A stretch of DNA of 64,000 nucleotides from Rothia endophytica (GTDB lineage: Bacteria; Actinomycetota; Actinomycetes; Actinomycetales; Micrococcaceae), in contig NZ_CAKMSJ010000003.1 in assembly GCF_928381505.1 (NCBI RefSeq), positions 124,001 through 188,000 on the forward strand. Direction: 5' to 3'. The notes under the pieces are model-generated. The model was not told the DNA's origin. It saw only the letters and a program-made list of their open reading frames with translations, and searched no databases. The translations under genes were made by a program, and so were the position numbers. Below, in pieces: positions 33,047 through 42,635 of the stretch. Numbering within the stretch: position 1 is the first letter of the stretch; the number at the start of each line of letters is the position of its first letter.

Positions 33047-33562
33047 TTAGAGGTCAATAATCATGCGAGTGTTTCCCAGGGTGTTTGGCTTGACCCGCGC
33101 CAGATCCAGAAACTCGGCAACCCCCTCGTCCCGGGAGCGCAACAGTTCCATGTAGGTTTCGGGGTCTAGCTGCTCCTGGTTTTCCATGGTCCTAAAGCCC
33201 TGACGCTTAAAGAAGTCCACTTCAAAGGTCAGACAGAAGACGCTGCTCACCATGAGCTTACGCGCCCTATCCAATAGAGCGGTCACCAACTGGTGCCCCA
33301 CCCCTAGCCCGCGGGCATCCGGCGCTGCAGCCAAAGTTCTAATCTCTGCGATGTTCTCCCACATCACGTGCAGCGCTCCACAGCCCACCAGTTCAGGCCC
33401 GGCGCCGCGGTCTACTTCTACCACCAAGAACTCCTGGATAGCTTCAAAGTAGGTCACTGCTTCCTTGTCCAGCAGTATCCCATCGAGCGCAAGGGGGCGC
33501 ACAAGCTCCTGGATAGCGGGGACGTCCTTAACGGTTGCGGCGCGAACAAGCAGTTGAGTCAT
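33047..33562 (-). CDS. argA: GNAT acetyltransferase, probable amino-acid N-acetyltransferase
   Basis: A 171-residue single-domain GNAT protein. The acetyl-CoA loop is ARGLGVGHQLV near residue 82, after the strand IAEIRTLAAAPD. The C-terminal half, VDFFKRQGFRTMENQEQLDPE, resembles the short ArgA of actinobacteria (Rv2747 type), which acetylates glutamate or glutamine as the first step to arginine. TAGACT ends six bases before the ATG, so the message is probably leaderless. Symbol assigned by likeness only. Confidence 0.7.
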   Translation of the reverse strand: MTQLLVRAATVKDVPAIQELVRPLALDGILLDKEAVTYFEAIQEFLVVEVDRGAGPELVGCGALHVMWENIAEIRTLAAAPDARGLGVGHQLVTALLDRARKLMVSSVFCLTFEVDFFKRQGFRTMENQEQLDPETYMELLRSRDEGVAEFLDLARVKPNTLGNTRMIIDL

Positions 33563-33588
33563 GGTCTCAGTCTAGAACAGAGAAAATA

Positions 33589-33622
33589 AATCAGCCCCGC
33601 GGCCTAAGCTACGGGGCTGATT
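33589..33622 (-). terminator. Orphan terminator upstream of argA
   Basis: AATCAGCCCCG pairs perfectly with CGGGGCTGATT, followed on the - strand by TTTATTTTC. clpC already has its own terminator at 33871-33920, so this one ends a different transcript or an attenuated clpC read-through. Confidence 0.65.
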
Positions 33623-33870
33623 AACATCATTACACACACATACACACAAGAATCTTCTTGTCCTTTTGAGCCATACACACTAAAGCTCTCTAGGGGCTCT
33701 CTCGAACCGTATGAATTAAGTATGGCGCACTACCCTTGGGCTGTCGTTTAAAGAAGCTGGGCGCTACCTGAGAGGTTGGTTAAGGTTTGATATCTTTTCG
33801 AGACTTTAGCCCCGCTGCCCACTGCAGAGATACCTCAAAACCAAATTCTCTCACCGACCAGGCAGCAAAA
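33623..33870. other. Stretch between two terminators, possible small RNA
   Basis: 248 bp between the clpC terminator and a second leftward terminator, with no protein frame longer than about 14 codons on the - strand. A short frame there ends ...ILVCMCV. A small RNA transcribed leftward would explain the second terminator. Confidence 0.35.
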
Positions 33871-33920
33871 AGCCGCCTGCCGTTCTCCCACCCTGAGGTG
33901 AAGGACGCTGGCAGGCGGCT
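33871..33920 (-). terminator. clpC terminator
   Basis: AGCCGCCTGCC (33871-33881) pairs with GGCAGGCGGCT (33910-33920), followed on the - strand by TTTTTGC. It starts 20 bases past the clpC stop. Confidence 0.85.
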
Positions 33921-33939
33921 AAGAGCTTAAGCCGCTGGT

Positions 33940-36558
33940 TTAGCTCTCGTCAGCTTCACGGGCTTCTTCAGCCTCGGCCTGCTGCTCGGCTACCTTGTTA
34001 GCGATTTCAGCTTCGGGGACCGCGGGGGCTTCCGCGGCGTCCTCCTGGTTGAAGGCCTTCTCAAAGCTAGCGCTGTCCAACTCGCCCAGGGGCGCTGAAG
34101 AGAAGATGAACTTCTGCAGGTCGCCTTCACCTTCGACGTCCACGGTGATCTTCTCACCGGGCTTGATCTCACCGAAGAGAATCTTCTCTGACAGGGGATC
34201 TTCGAGGTTGCGCTGCATTTCGCGGCGCAGCGGGCGGGCGCCCATTGAGGGGTCATAACCCTTGGTTGCCATCAGAACCTTAGCCTTATCGGTCAGCTCG
34301 ATAGACATATCTTGCTCGCGCAGGCGCTCAGCCAGGCGGGCGACAAAGAGGTCAACGATCTGCAAAATCTCGGTCTCTGAAAGCTGCGGGAAGACGATGA
34401 TGTCATCCACACGGTTGAGGAACTCGGGGCGGAAGTGCTCCTTGAGCGACTCCATAACCCGGCCCTGCATGCGCTCGTAGGAGCCGGCGTCATCGCCCAC
34501 CTGCTGGAAGCCAACGGGCACACGGCGCGCCATCTCACGTGAACCCAGGTTGGTGGTCATGATGATGACGGTGTTCTTGAAGTCCACCACGCGGCCCTGG
34601 GAGTCGGTCAGGCGGCCGTCCTCAAGAATCTGCAGCAGTGAGTTGAAGAGGTCAGCGTGAGCCTTTTCAACCTCATCGAAGAGCACAACGGAGAAGGGCT
34701 TGCGGCGTACCTTCTCGGTCAGCTGGCCACCCTCTTCGTAGCCCACGTACCCGGGAGGGGCACCGAAGAGACGAGAAACGGTGTGCTTCTCCTGGTACTC
34801 AGACATATCCAGGGTGATGAGGGCATCTTCATCGCCGAAGAGGAACTCTGCCAGTGCCTTAGCCAGCTCGGTTTTACCAACACCGGTGGGGCCGGCGAAA
34901 ATGAAGGAGCCACCGGGGCGCTTGGGGTCTTTCAGACCCGCGCGGGTACGGCGGATGGAGCGAGAGAGAGCCTTGATCGCGTTCTCCTGGCCAATGACGC
35001 GCTTGTGCAGCTCATCTTCCATCTTGAGCAGGCGGCCGGTCTCTTCCTCGGTGATTTTGTAAACGGGAACACCGGTGGAGGCAGCCAGCACGTCGGCGAT
35101 AACCTCTGGGGTTACCTCACCGAAAGCGTCACCGGCATTGCGCCAGGTCTTCTCAGCTTCATCCTTCTCAGCAATCAGCTTCTGCTCTTTATCGCGCAGA
35201 TCTGCTGCCTTCTCGAACTCGTTACCAGCAATAGCTTCTTCTTTTTCACCCTTAATCTTGGCGATACGCTCTTCAAGCACCTTGATTTCGGGCGGAGCGG
35301 TCATACGCTTGATACGAAGGCGGGCACCGGCCTCATCAATCAGGTCAACTGCCTTATCGGGCAAGAAGCGGTCTGAGATGTAGCGGTGAGCCAGGTTCAC
35401 AGCGGTTTCGATTGCTTCATCAGAGATAGTGACGCGGTGGTGTGCCTCGTACTTATCGCGCAAACCCTTGAGGATCTCAACAGCCATCTCGGGAGCCGGT
35501 TCGTCCACCTGGATAGGCTGGAAACGGCGCTCGAGAGCGGGGTCCTTCTCAATGTGCTTGCGGTATTCATCAAGGGTAGTAGCACCGATGGTCTGTAGTT
35601 CACCGCGCGCCAACATGGGCTTAAGAATAGAAGCAGCATCGATAGCGCCCTCGGCTGCACCGGCGCCCACCAGGGTGTGAATCTCGTCGATAAAGAGGAT
35701 GATATCGCCACGGTTGCGAATCTCCTTGAGCACCTTCTTCATGCGCTCTTCAAAGTCACCGCGGTAACGTGAACCCGCTACCATTGAGCCCAAGTCCAAG
35801 GTGTAGAGGTGCTTATCTTTAAGGGTTTCGGGCACGTCGCCGGCAACAATAGCCTGAGCTAGACCCTCAGCGACAGCGGTCTTACCCACACCGGGCTCAC
35901 CGATCAGCACGGGGTTGTTCTTGGTACGGCGCGAGAGCACCTGCATAACGCGCTCCATCTCCTTGAAGCGCCCAATCACGGGGTCAAGCTTGCCCTCGCG
36001 TGCAGCAGCGGTCAGGTTGCGGCCGAACTGATCCAGGATAGCTGAACCGGCAGGAGTGCCTTCGCGTGAGTTACCCGCGCCAACACCGGCGGTCTCTTTG
36101 CCGCCTTCAGAGTTGTTGCCGGGGTAACCCGAAATCAGATCCATAACGGTCTGGCGCACCTTAGCGGGCTCAGCGCCCAGCTTGGACAGGATCTGGTTAG
36201 CGACGCCCTCGTTGGCGCGCACCATGCCCAGCAGAATATGTTCGGTGCCGATGTAGCCGTGGTTCAGCTGAATAGCTTCACGCATGGAGAGCTCAAGAAT
36301 CTTCTTGGCACGCGGAGTGAAGGGGATGTGGCCGCTAGAGGCCTGGGGGCCGGAGCCAATGATTTCCTGCACCTGCTCACGGACAGCTGTCAGATTCACG
36401 CCCAGTGATTCCAGCGCGCGGGCAGCAATACCTTCGCCCTCATGAATCAGACCGAGCAGAATGTGCTCGGTGCCGATGTAATTGTGGTTGAGCATGCGTG
36501 CTTCTTCTTGAGCAAGCACGATCACTCGGCGAGCGCGGTCAGTAAACCGTTCAAACAT
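33940..36558 (-). CDS. clpC: ATP-dependent Clp protease ATPase subunit ClpC
   Basis: An 872-residue AAA+ unfoldase that feeds proteins to ClpP. Two Clp-N repeats cover residues 1-150 ([20 protein letters not shown] and [15 protein letters not shown]). The first ATPase has [14 protein letters not shown] near 220, a UVR/coiled middle domain lies near 420-480, and the second ATPase has [14 protein letters not shown] near 560 with [19 protein letters not shown]. The acidic Ala/Glu-rich tail is typical of actinobacteria. Single gene with its own terminator. Confidence 0.97.
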   Translation of the reverse strand: MFERFTDRARRVIVLAQEEARMLNHNYIGTEHILLGLIHEGEGIAARALESLGVNLTAVREQVQEIIGSGPQASSGHIPFTPRAKKILELSMREAIQLNHGYIGTEHILLGMVRANEGVANQILSKLGAEPAKVRQTVMDLISGYPGNNSEGGKETAGVGAGNSREGTPAGSAILDQFGRNLTAAAREGKLDPVIGRFKEMERVMQVLSRRTKNNPVLIGEPGVGKTAVAEGLAQAIVAGDVPETLKDKHLYTLDLGSMVAGSRYRGDFEERMKKVLKEIRNRGDIILFIDEIHTLVGAGAAEGAIDAASILKPMLARGELQTIGATTLDEYRKHIEKDPALERRFQPIQVDEPAPEMAVEILKGLRDKYEAHHRVTISDEAIETAVNLAHRYISDRFLPDKAVDLIDEAGARLRIKRMTAPPEIKVLEERIAKIKGEKEEAIAGNEFEKAADLRDKEQKLIAEKDEAEKTWRNAGDAFGEVTPEVIADVLAASTGVPVYKITEEETGRLLKMEDELHKRVIGQENAIKALSRSIRRTRAGLKDPKRPGGSFIFAGPTGVGKTELAKALAEFLFGDEDALITLDMSEYQEKHTVSRLFGAPPGYVGYEEGGQLTEKVRRKPFSVVLFDEVEKAHADLFNSLLQILEDGRLTDSQGRVVDFKNTVIIMTTNLGSREMARRVPVGFQQVGDDAGSYERMQGRVMESLKEHFRPEFLNRVDDIIVFPQLSETEILQIVDLFVARLAERLREQDMSIELTDKAKVLMATKGYDPSMGARPLRREMQRNLEDPLSEKILFGEIKPGEKITVDVEGEGDLQKFIFSSAPLGELDSASFEKAFNQEDAAEAPAVPEAEIANKVAEQQAEAEEAREADES

Positions 36559-36916
36559 TGAACACTCCTTGGAAACGTATTATTACCCCAAAGATTACGC
36601 GTCTTTGCAAGGGCGCGGGGGGCTGTTCGCCAGGGAATGAACTGCGTTCGCCAACAAAGTAAACTGTGCCGAGTTTGAGGGAAAAAGGTAAGTTTCACGC
36701 ACCGGGTGTTAGAGAGGGCAGATTACTTTTCTCTGTCTACATCAAACCCACGTTGATGAACGCAAATTTATTTCAATCTGTTATCGAAAATCAGAGGCTA
36801 CCAAACTTCGAGATAATTCCCAGGTACAGCTATTTACCTATCACCAGCATCTACGCAGGATATACCCACTTAGACCCCCGCTATAGTAAGTTACTTAATC
36901 ACGCACTGAATACACA
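36559..36916. other. 358-bp region upstream of clpC without a gene
   Basis: Should hold the clpC promoter. A 99-codon forward frame (36666-36965) runs straight through the lsr2 terminator and has no ribosome site, so it is not counted. No clear CIRCE-type or ClgR-type site was recognised by eye. Confidence 0.5.
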
Positions 36917-36950
36917 AAAGGTGGGTACCCCTGACGGGGTACCCACCTTT
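36917..36950. terminator. lsr2 terminator
   Basis: AAAGGTGGGTACCC pairs perfectly with GGGTACCCACCTTT around CTGACGG-type loop bases. It lies 19 bases past the lsr2 stop. Confidence 0.88.
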
Positions 36951-36968
36951 AGCATCGCGCGCTAAAGC

Positions 36969-37322
36969 CTACTTATCTTTTTTAGCAGCGTAGTAGGCAT
37001 CCTGGATTTCCTGGTGGATACGGCCACGGCTTGATACCTTGTATCCGTTTTCCTGTGCCCACTGACGAATTTCAGCAATTTCAGGGTTGCGCTTGGTAGC
37101 ACCCGCGGTGGTGCGTGAACCTGCCGGACGGCCGGGTGCACGGTTGCCCTGCACACGGCGAGCCTTAGCAGCGAAGGGGCGAATTGCGTCGCGAAGACGA
37201 GCCGCATTAGCGCTGGACAGATCAATTTCAAATGATCCGCCGTCTAGACCAAAGCGGACGGTCTCATCTGCGGGGCCGCCATCAAGGTCATCTTCAAGAA
37301 TGATCTTTACTTTCTGAGCCAC
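36969..37322 (-). CDS. lsr2: Lsr2-family nucleoid-associated silencer
   Basis: A 117-residue protein. The N-terminal dimerisation part (MAQKVKIILEDDLDGGPADE, FEIDLSSANAARLRDAI) is followed by a basic linker and a C-terminal AT-hook-like domain, IRQWAQENGYKVSSRGRI with the RGR core near residue 100. Lsr2 coats and silences AT-rich, often foreign DNA; the two AT-richer islands in this window are plausible targets. It has its own terminator. Confidence 0.95.
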   Translation of the reverse strand: MAQKVKIILEDDLDGGPADETVRFGLDGGSFEIDLSSANAARLRDAIRPFAAKARRVQGNRAPGRPAGSRTTAGATKRNPEIAEIRQWAQENGYKVSSRGRIHQEIQDAYYAAKKDK

Positions 37323-37503
37323 TACATTCTCCTCATATAAATAATCCAGTGATTATGAAAAGGAACCCTTAAGAACATACAAGTACCAAAAACAGGATGT
37401 TTCGGTGAAACTTTTGTAACAAGTTATTAGGAGGACCTATATCAATCATTAATATACACCGGGAGAATAAAAATGGGAAATGAAGAGAAATTTTACCGGT
37501 AAA

Positions 37504-37704
37504 TTATTTACTTTCTTTGCCGGTACCAAAAGGGTCTTTAGTGCCTTTATCCTTCTTGACCGCTTCATACCATGCCTCAGCGTCCTTTTGAATATCGCTT
37601 TTAGCTGCACGTTCTGTGCGGTCAGCTCGGCTAATCCACCGCAAGATGAAGTAGAGGCCTAGGCCCGCCCCGATAGAGGGAAGTAGCCCAATAAAGAATT
37701 CCAT
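37504..37704 (-). CDS. Small single-TM protein, unknown (66 aa)
   Basis: One N-terminal membrane helix (residues 3-22, FFIGLLPSIGAGLGLYFILRW) followed by a charged helical tail rich in Lys, Asp and Glu. AAGGAAAAG precedes the ATG. Similar small proteins sit near lysS in related genomes as far as I recall. No function assigned. Confidence 0.6.
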   Translation of the reverse strand: MEFFIGLLPSIGAGLGLYFILRWISRADRTERAAKSDIQKDAEAWYEAVKKDKGTKDPFGTGKESK

Positions 37705-37755
37705 GGTGACTCTTTTCCTTAGTGTTTCGCTCCCACCAATCTACCGTGAACACAA

Positions 37756-37793
37756 AAATATCGCCCATCGGTTAGAACCAATGGGCGATATTT
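37756..37793. terminator. lysS terminator
   Basis: AAATATCGCCCAT pairs perfectly with ATGGGCGATATTT, with flanking A and T runs. It lies 22 bases past the lysS stop. Confidence 0.85.
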
Positions 37794-37814
37794 GCAGGTG
37801 CTTCTCAGCTGCCT

Positions 37815-39323
37815 TTACTCGGCTTCAGGCTTCATCAGCGGGAAGAGAATGGTTTCACGGATACCCACACCGGTGAAGAGCATAATGAGACGGTCAATGC
37901 CCAGCCCCAGTCCACCCATGGGGGGCGCGCCGTGTTCAAGAGCGCGCAGGAAGCCTTCGTCCAGCTGCATAGCTTCGTCATCGCCGCCGGCTGCCAGCTT
38001 GGACTGCTCAGTGAGGCGTTCACGCTGAATCACGGGGTCAATCAGCTCAGAGAAGGCGGTGCCGCGTTCCATGCCACCGATGATGAGGTCCCAGGCTTCA
38101 ATCAGTCCAGCTTCACTGCGGTGCTGGCGCGCCAGGGGCTGGGCTGAGGGCGGGTAGTCGTAAACGAAGGTGGGGTTGATGAGGGTAGGTTCTACGATCT
38201 CACCAAAGAGCTCGACGACCAGCTTCTCAGCGTCCCACTTGGGATCAACGGCAACCTCGTGCTGGGCAGCGATCGCGCGCAGCTCCTCAGCCGAAGTTTT
38301 GGGGGTAATTTCCTTACCCACGGCTTCTGAGAGACCGGGGTAAACACCCAGCCACTTCCACTCACCGGTCAGGTCAATGGTGCCCGCCTCGGTTTCAATC
38401 TGGTGCACACCCACGGCATCAGCGCAGGACATGATGATTTCCTTCATGCGCTCAGCCATCACGAACTGGTCAGCATAGGCTTCGTAGCACTCCAGGGTGG
38501 TGAACTCAGGGCTGTGGGTTGAGTCCACACCCTCGTTGCGGAAGACGCGGCCAATCTCATAGACGCGTTCCATGCCACCCACCACTGCACTCTTGAGAAA
38601 TAGCTCGGTGGCAATGCGCAGTGTCATGGGCTGGTCAAAAGCATTGAGATGGGTGGTGAAGGGGCGGGCAGAAGCACCACCGTGAATCAGCTGAAGGATG
38701 GGTGTTTCCAGCTCAACGTAGCCGCGCTTATTCAGTACGTCGCGCACGGTCTGGGTAATCTTGGCGCGCTTGAGCACGATCTGACGAGCCTCATCGCGCA
38801 CCATCAAATCAAGGTAGCGCTGACGCACACGGGTTTCGTCATTGAGATCTGAGTGAAGGTTAGGCATGGGGCGCAGTGCCTTGGACGCCATCTGCCAGGA
38901 GTCCGCCATAATGGACAGCTCGCCACGGCGGGAAGAGATCACCTCACCGTGAACAAAAACGTGATCGCCCAGGTCAACCAGGGCCTTCCAATCAGCCAAC
39001 GCCTTTTCACCCACACCAGCCAGAGAAATCATAGCCTGAATACGGGTTCCGTTACCCTGCTGCAGGGAAGCGAAGCAGAGCTTACCGGTGTTACGCACAA
39101 AGACCACGCGGCCGGCGATACCTACGAGCTCACCAGTGGTCTGGTCTGCCTCCAGCTTGCCGTCATACTTCTCGCGAATCTCGGTGATAGTGTGCGTTAC
39201 CGGCACACCCACCGGGTAGGCCTCACGGCCAGATTCAAGCAGTTTGGCGCGCTTGTCCAGGCGGATCTGCATCTGCTCTGAGACATCGTTCTTTTCGTGC
39301 ACGGTAGTGCCCTGTTCAGTCAA
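37815..39323 (-). CDS. lysS: Lysyl-tRNA synthetase, class II
   Basis: A 502-residue class II synthetase that charges tRNA-Lys, such as the one at 13400. An OB-fold anticodon-binding domain (about 60-150) is followed by the catalytic domain with motif 2 (VYEIGRVFRNEGVDSTHSPEF near 270) and motif 3 (GLGLGIDRLIMLFTG near 475). It is preceded by panC with a 35-bp gap and closes the panC operon. Confidence 0.95.
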   Translation of the reverse strand: MTEQGTTVHEKNDVSEQMQIRLDKRAKLLESGREAYPVGVPVTHTITEIREKYDGKLEADQTTGELVGIAGRVVFVRNTGKLCFASLQQGNGTRIQAMISLAGVGEKALADWKALVDLGDHVFVHGEVISSRRGELSIMADSWQMASKALRPMPNLHSDLNDETRVRQRYLDLMVRDEARQIVLKRAKITQTVRDVLNKRGYVELETPILQLIHGGASARPFTTHLNAFDQPMTLRIATELFLKSAVVGGMERVYEIGRVFRNEGVDSTHSPEFTTLECYEAYADQFVMAERMKEIIMSCADAVGVHQIETEAGTIDLTGEWKWLGVYPGLSEAVGKEITPKTSAEELRAIAAQHEVAVDPKWDAEKLVVELFGEIVEPTLINPTFVYDYPPSAQPLARQHRSEAGLIEAWDLIIGGMERGTAFSELIDPVIQRERLTEQSKLAAGGDDEAMQLDEGFLRALEHGAPPMGGLGLGIDRLIMLFTGVGIRETILFPLMKPEAE

Positions 39324-39358
39324 TGGTTTACCCGTTCTGAGATTGGTGCAAAGGTGGT

Positions 39359-40267
39359 CTAGTTAATGTCCATGTTATCGATGAGGCGGGTCTTGCCCAC
39401 GTAGGCTGCTACGAGTGCCAGCACACGCCCCTGATCGTCAACGGGAGCTTGGAAGGTGGCGGGATCAATTACTTCAAGGTAATCAAGACGCACGCCGGGA
39501 GTGCTGTTGATGGTCTCCCGCGCTTCGTCCACGGCAGTATCGCTGAGGACACCGGTGATGTGCTTTTCGCGCAAATGAGCCAGGGTGCGGGAGAGCACCA
39601 GGGCAGCTTCGCGGTCCTCAGGGGTGAGGTACTGGTTGCGCGAAGACAGCGCCAACCCGTCGTCCGCACGCACGATGGGTACAGGTTTGATGACCACATC
39701 GTGGTTGAAATCGGTAACCATACGCTGCATCAGGGCCAACTGCTGGGCGTCCTTCTGCCCAAAGTAAGCATTCAGGATAGCGCCCTCGGTCAGCGGCTTA
39801 AGAATATTGAAGAACTTGTTAACCACCGTCAACGCACCGTCAAAGTGCCCGGGGCGGGTTTTACCCTCAAAGAGGTTACCCAGCTCGCCGGAGGACACCG
39901 TAATACGAGGCTGGCCCCCGGGGTACATTTCTTCAACCGTGGGGGCAAAGATAACGTCCACCCCGGCTTCAGCTGCCAGCGCGGCATCCGCTTCAAGGGT
40001 GCGGGGGTAGAGGTCGAAGTCCTCATTGGGCCCGAATTGCAGGGGGTTCACAAAGATGGACAGCACCACCAGATCATTCTGCTCGCGGGCGCGGCGAATC
40101 AGGGTGGCATGCCCCTCATGCAGAGCACCCATGGTGGCGACATAGCCCACGGTCAGCTGCTTCTTGGAGCCCTTCTGGGCGCCTAGCTGGCTGGCTGCAC
40201 TGGCGCGCGCCAGCAGCATCTCGTTACCAAGATCAGCGATGGTGTGTGTAATAGCGGGTTGGCTCAT
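39359..40267 (-). CDS. panC: Pantothenate synthetase
   Basis: A 302-residue ligase that joins pantoate and beta-alanine with ATP in coenzyme A synthesis. VGYVATMGALHEGHATLI (ATP-binding HEGH) is near residue 42, FVNPLQFGPNEDFDLYPR near 75, and VPIVRADDGLALSSRNQYL with the KMSKS-like SSRN near 190. I prefer ATG 40267; an in-frame GTG at 40291 gives eight more residues and a similar ribosome-site fit. It follows the DUF2520 gene, a common pair. Confidence 0.94.
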   Translation of the reverse strand: MSQPAITHTIADLGNEMLLARASAASQLGAQKGSKKQLTVGYVATMGALHEGHATLIRRAREQNDLVVLSIFVNPLQFGPNEDFDLYPRTLEADAALAAEAGVDVIFAPTVEEMYPGGQPRITVSSGELGNLFEGKTRPGHFDGALTVVNKFFNILKPLTEGAILNAYFGQKDAQQLALMQRMVTDFNHDVVIKPVPIVRADDGLALSSRNQYLTPEDREAALVLSRTLAHLREKHITGVLSDTAVDEARETINSTPGVRLDYLEVIDPATFQAPVDDQGRVLALVAAYVGKTRLIDNMDIN

Positions 40268-40304
40268 CACGACTGTGAGAGGTCCTTTCACTGGACGACA
40301 GGCT

Positions 40305-41201
40305 CTAGTTTACCGTCAAAGCTGCAAGCACACTATTGTACTGCTCATCGCTGAGCGCCCCGCGGCGGTGGGCACGTTCGGCGGTGGCTCGTGCCAGGGC
40401 CAGGTAAGCAGAGCTGATGTCGCCCGCTTCTTCCTCTACCGCGAATCCTGCCAGAGTTTGGGCGTGTGCATCCACCGTATGAGCATCCCCGCGAGCCACG
40501 GGGCCAGTGAGCGAATTTTCTCCCGCTGATAAGGCGTTATCTAAGGATGCTCGCAGCAGAGGTTCAAGGTAACGAGCGGGATCTTCTACCCCGATAGACC
40601 GCAGAATCTGCAGGGACTGACCGGTGATAGTGACCAGGTGATTAGAAGCGTGAGCCAGGGCAGCGTGGTAGAGCGCCCGGTCTCCCTCAGCAATCTGGAC
40701 CGGCTCACCACCCATCTCAACAGCTAGCGCCTGGGCAATGGGCAGGAAGGGAGCAGGGCCGGTGACACCAAAACTAGTGGTTTTGAGGCGGGTGAGGTCA
40801 AGAGACAGCCCGGTGAAGGTCATAGCCGGGTGGATAGCCAGACCGATAGCACCGCACTCTTTAGCGGGGGCCAGCACATCAGTACCGTGGCGTCCGCTGG
40901 TATGAAGAACAATCTGCCCCTGCTGCCAGGCTTTAGTTTCTGCCAAGCCTTTGACCAGGGAGGGCAGGGCGTCATCGGGCACTGCCAAAAGAACCACTTC
41001 ACTGCGTTCAACAATCTCGGGGATAGCCAACACCGGGACGCCGGGCAGCAGCACCTCAGCGCGGGTTTGGGAGGCCTCAGAAACAGCGTGCACCCCCACG
41101 ATAGCGTGACCGGCTGTACGCAATGCGGCCCCTAGAACTGCTCCCACTTTCCCGGCGCTAATAATGCCTATACCCAGGCGGGCAGGTTTCAGGGGATTCA
41201 C
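40305..41201 (-). CDS. Rossmann-fold DUF2520 protein
   Basis: A 298-residue NAD(P)-binding protein with a Rossmann start, LGIGIISAGKVGAVLGAALRTAGH, and a C-terminal DUF2520 helical domain (ALYHAALAHASNHLVTI near 195, LTGPVARGD near 255). The family looks like 6-phosphogluconate or ketopantoate reductase relatives and is often found next to panC. A ketopantoate reductase role is suggested by that context but not shown. Confidence 0.8.
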   Translation of the reverse strand: MNPLKPARLGIGIISAGKVGAVLGAALRTAGHAIVGVHAVSEASQTRAEVLLPGVPVLAIPEIVERSEVVLLAVPDDALPSLVKGLAETKAWQQGQIVLHTSGRHGTDVLAPAKECGAIGLAIHPAMTFTGLSLDLTRLKTTSFGVTGPAPFLPIAQALAVEMGGEPVQIAEGDRALYHAALAHASNHLVTITGQSLQILRSIGVEDPARYLEPLLRASLDNALSAGENSLTGPVARGDAHTVDAHAQTLAGFAVEEEAGDISSAYLALARATAERAHRRGALSDEQYNSVLAALTVN

Positions 41202-41258
41202 GGGCGGCCTTTCGGTGGCAGGTGCAGATGCCCCACCATTCTACGCGCAGGCGGCAGT

Positions 41259-42635
41259 CTAGCGGGCAGAGCGCAGGTGTTGCACGGTTCGCGCTACCAG
41301 CAACGCTGCGGGTACCAGTAGCGGAGCAGCACCACCAAGCATGAAGGAAGCCGTTATACCCACCAAAAGCCCCACGGTTTTTAGAGTGGCAATAACGGGT
41401 TCAATGGGGACGGCCAGCCCCTCAATAGTGGTGACGGTGAGATCGTAGTTGAACTGGGTGGGCGGGTTTACCTCGCCCAGCGCTATCGCAAGCCCAAAGA
41501 GCAGTCCGCCCAGAGCTAGCTGGAGAGGTAGCTGAAAAACCAGTGCCATGGTCAGCACGTAGACAGCTGTAGCAACACCGGAGCCCGTTGCGAACCCCAG
41601 CAATGTGCGATAGTAGGGAGCCCCCAGCCACTGGCGCAGAGCCTGGTGGGACGCCCACTCACGGGTCAGCCAGCGGTAGAAAGAGGCCACAGCCCATGTG
41701 CCCAGTGCGATAGCAGCCCCCGCGCCGAGGGCACCGAACCCCACTCCCAGGAAGATAGCAAAAGGTAAGCTGACCAGGGCGGTGAGCATCAACGGTAAGA
41801 GGCTGTCCGCCAAGGCCGCTAGCGAAAGTCGCACCGCCGAGGCAGAGATGACCCGGCGCCGGGTGCGGGAGCTTTCCGAGCCGTAGTAGCGGTAACCATC
41901 AGCCCCGCCCACATTGCGTAGAGCATAGAGTAACATGGAACTTCTGCCGTAAGCCGCCGTTGCTGCGCGCCATTCCAGCGGGGTGCGCGCCGTCCAGAGG
42001 GCTAGGGCTAAAGAACCTACTATCGCCGCCAAGACCCAGCCACCGGCAAGGAAGGGCACGAAATCCAGCCTCACGCCAGTCCCTAAACCGGTGGTAGTCA
42101 GCAGCACCACACCCACGCCAAGAGTAAAAGCACCTGCCGCCCAGAGCAGGAGGGGCAGCTTTCTGCCCAGCAGTTGGCAGCCCAGCGCCCCCTGCATGAG
42201 AACCGCCCCGAAGAGCATGGTTGCAAGGGCTGTTCCCACCAGCCAAGCGGCTGAAAAAGGGGCAAAGATAGTGGCGAGCAGAGTGGAGACCAGCCCCCAG
42301 GACGCCAGCACCGCCCAGCTCTCGGTGCGTCGCCAAAGATTGCGCCCGGGCAGGCGACCGGTAAAACGCCAGAAGAGATCCGAAGAAGAATAGGCAATCG
42401 GCCCCAGAAGATAGAGGATGCAGGCAAAGGCGGCACTAGAAATCAGGAGGGCACCAGCAAAGAAAGGTAGGGCCTGCTGATCGGTGAGGGTGAAGTAAAG
42501 GTAAGTACCGCGAACATTGCGAAGCCCGTAGGCCATAGTGGCTGCAATAGCGAAAAATACTGCCACGTAAAAGAAAGAATTGTAGACCTCTACGAAACGG
42601 TCCCCGCGGCTGCGGGCGACCGATAGGGCGCTCAC
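41259..42635 (-). CDS. Multi-pass membrane protein, probable ABC partner
   Basis: A 458-residue protein with about twelve hydrophobic segments and no signal peptide. It starts at GTG 42635 overlapping the ATPase stop (GTGA), so it is almost certainly the membrane half of the same transporter. The sequence does not resemble the usual permease loops I know. Substrate unknown. Confidence 0.7.
   Translation of the reverse strand: MSALSVARSRGDRFVEVYNSFFYVAVFFAIAATMAYGLRNVRGTYLYFTLTDQQALPFFAGALLISSAAFACILYLLGPIAYSSSDLFWRFTGRLPGRNLWRRTESWAVLASWGLVSTLLATIFAPFSAAWLVGTALATMLFGAVLMQGALGCQLLGRKLPLLLWAAGAFTLGVGVVLLTTTGLGTGVRLDFVPFLAGGWVLAAIVGSLALALWTARTPLEWRAATAAYGRSSMLLYALRNVGGADGYRYYGSESSRTRRRVISASAVRLSLAALADSLLPLMLTALVSLPFAIFLGVGFGALGAGAAIALGTWAVASFYRWLTREWASHQALRQWLGAPYYRTLLGFATGSGVATAVYVLTMALVFQLPLQLALGGLLFGLAIALGEVNPPTQFNYDLTVTTIEGLAVPIEPVIATLKTVGLLVGITASFMLGGAAPLLVPAALLVARTVQHLRSAR

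Noticed and set aside
34657..35376. 239-codon forward frame inside clpC
   Set aside because: Shadow of the clpC reading frame on the other strand; composition follows the clpC codons.
36666..36965. 99-codon forward frame upstream of clpC
   Set aside because: It reads through the perfect lsr2 terminator hairpin and into the lsr2 end, without a ribosome site.
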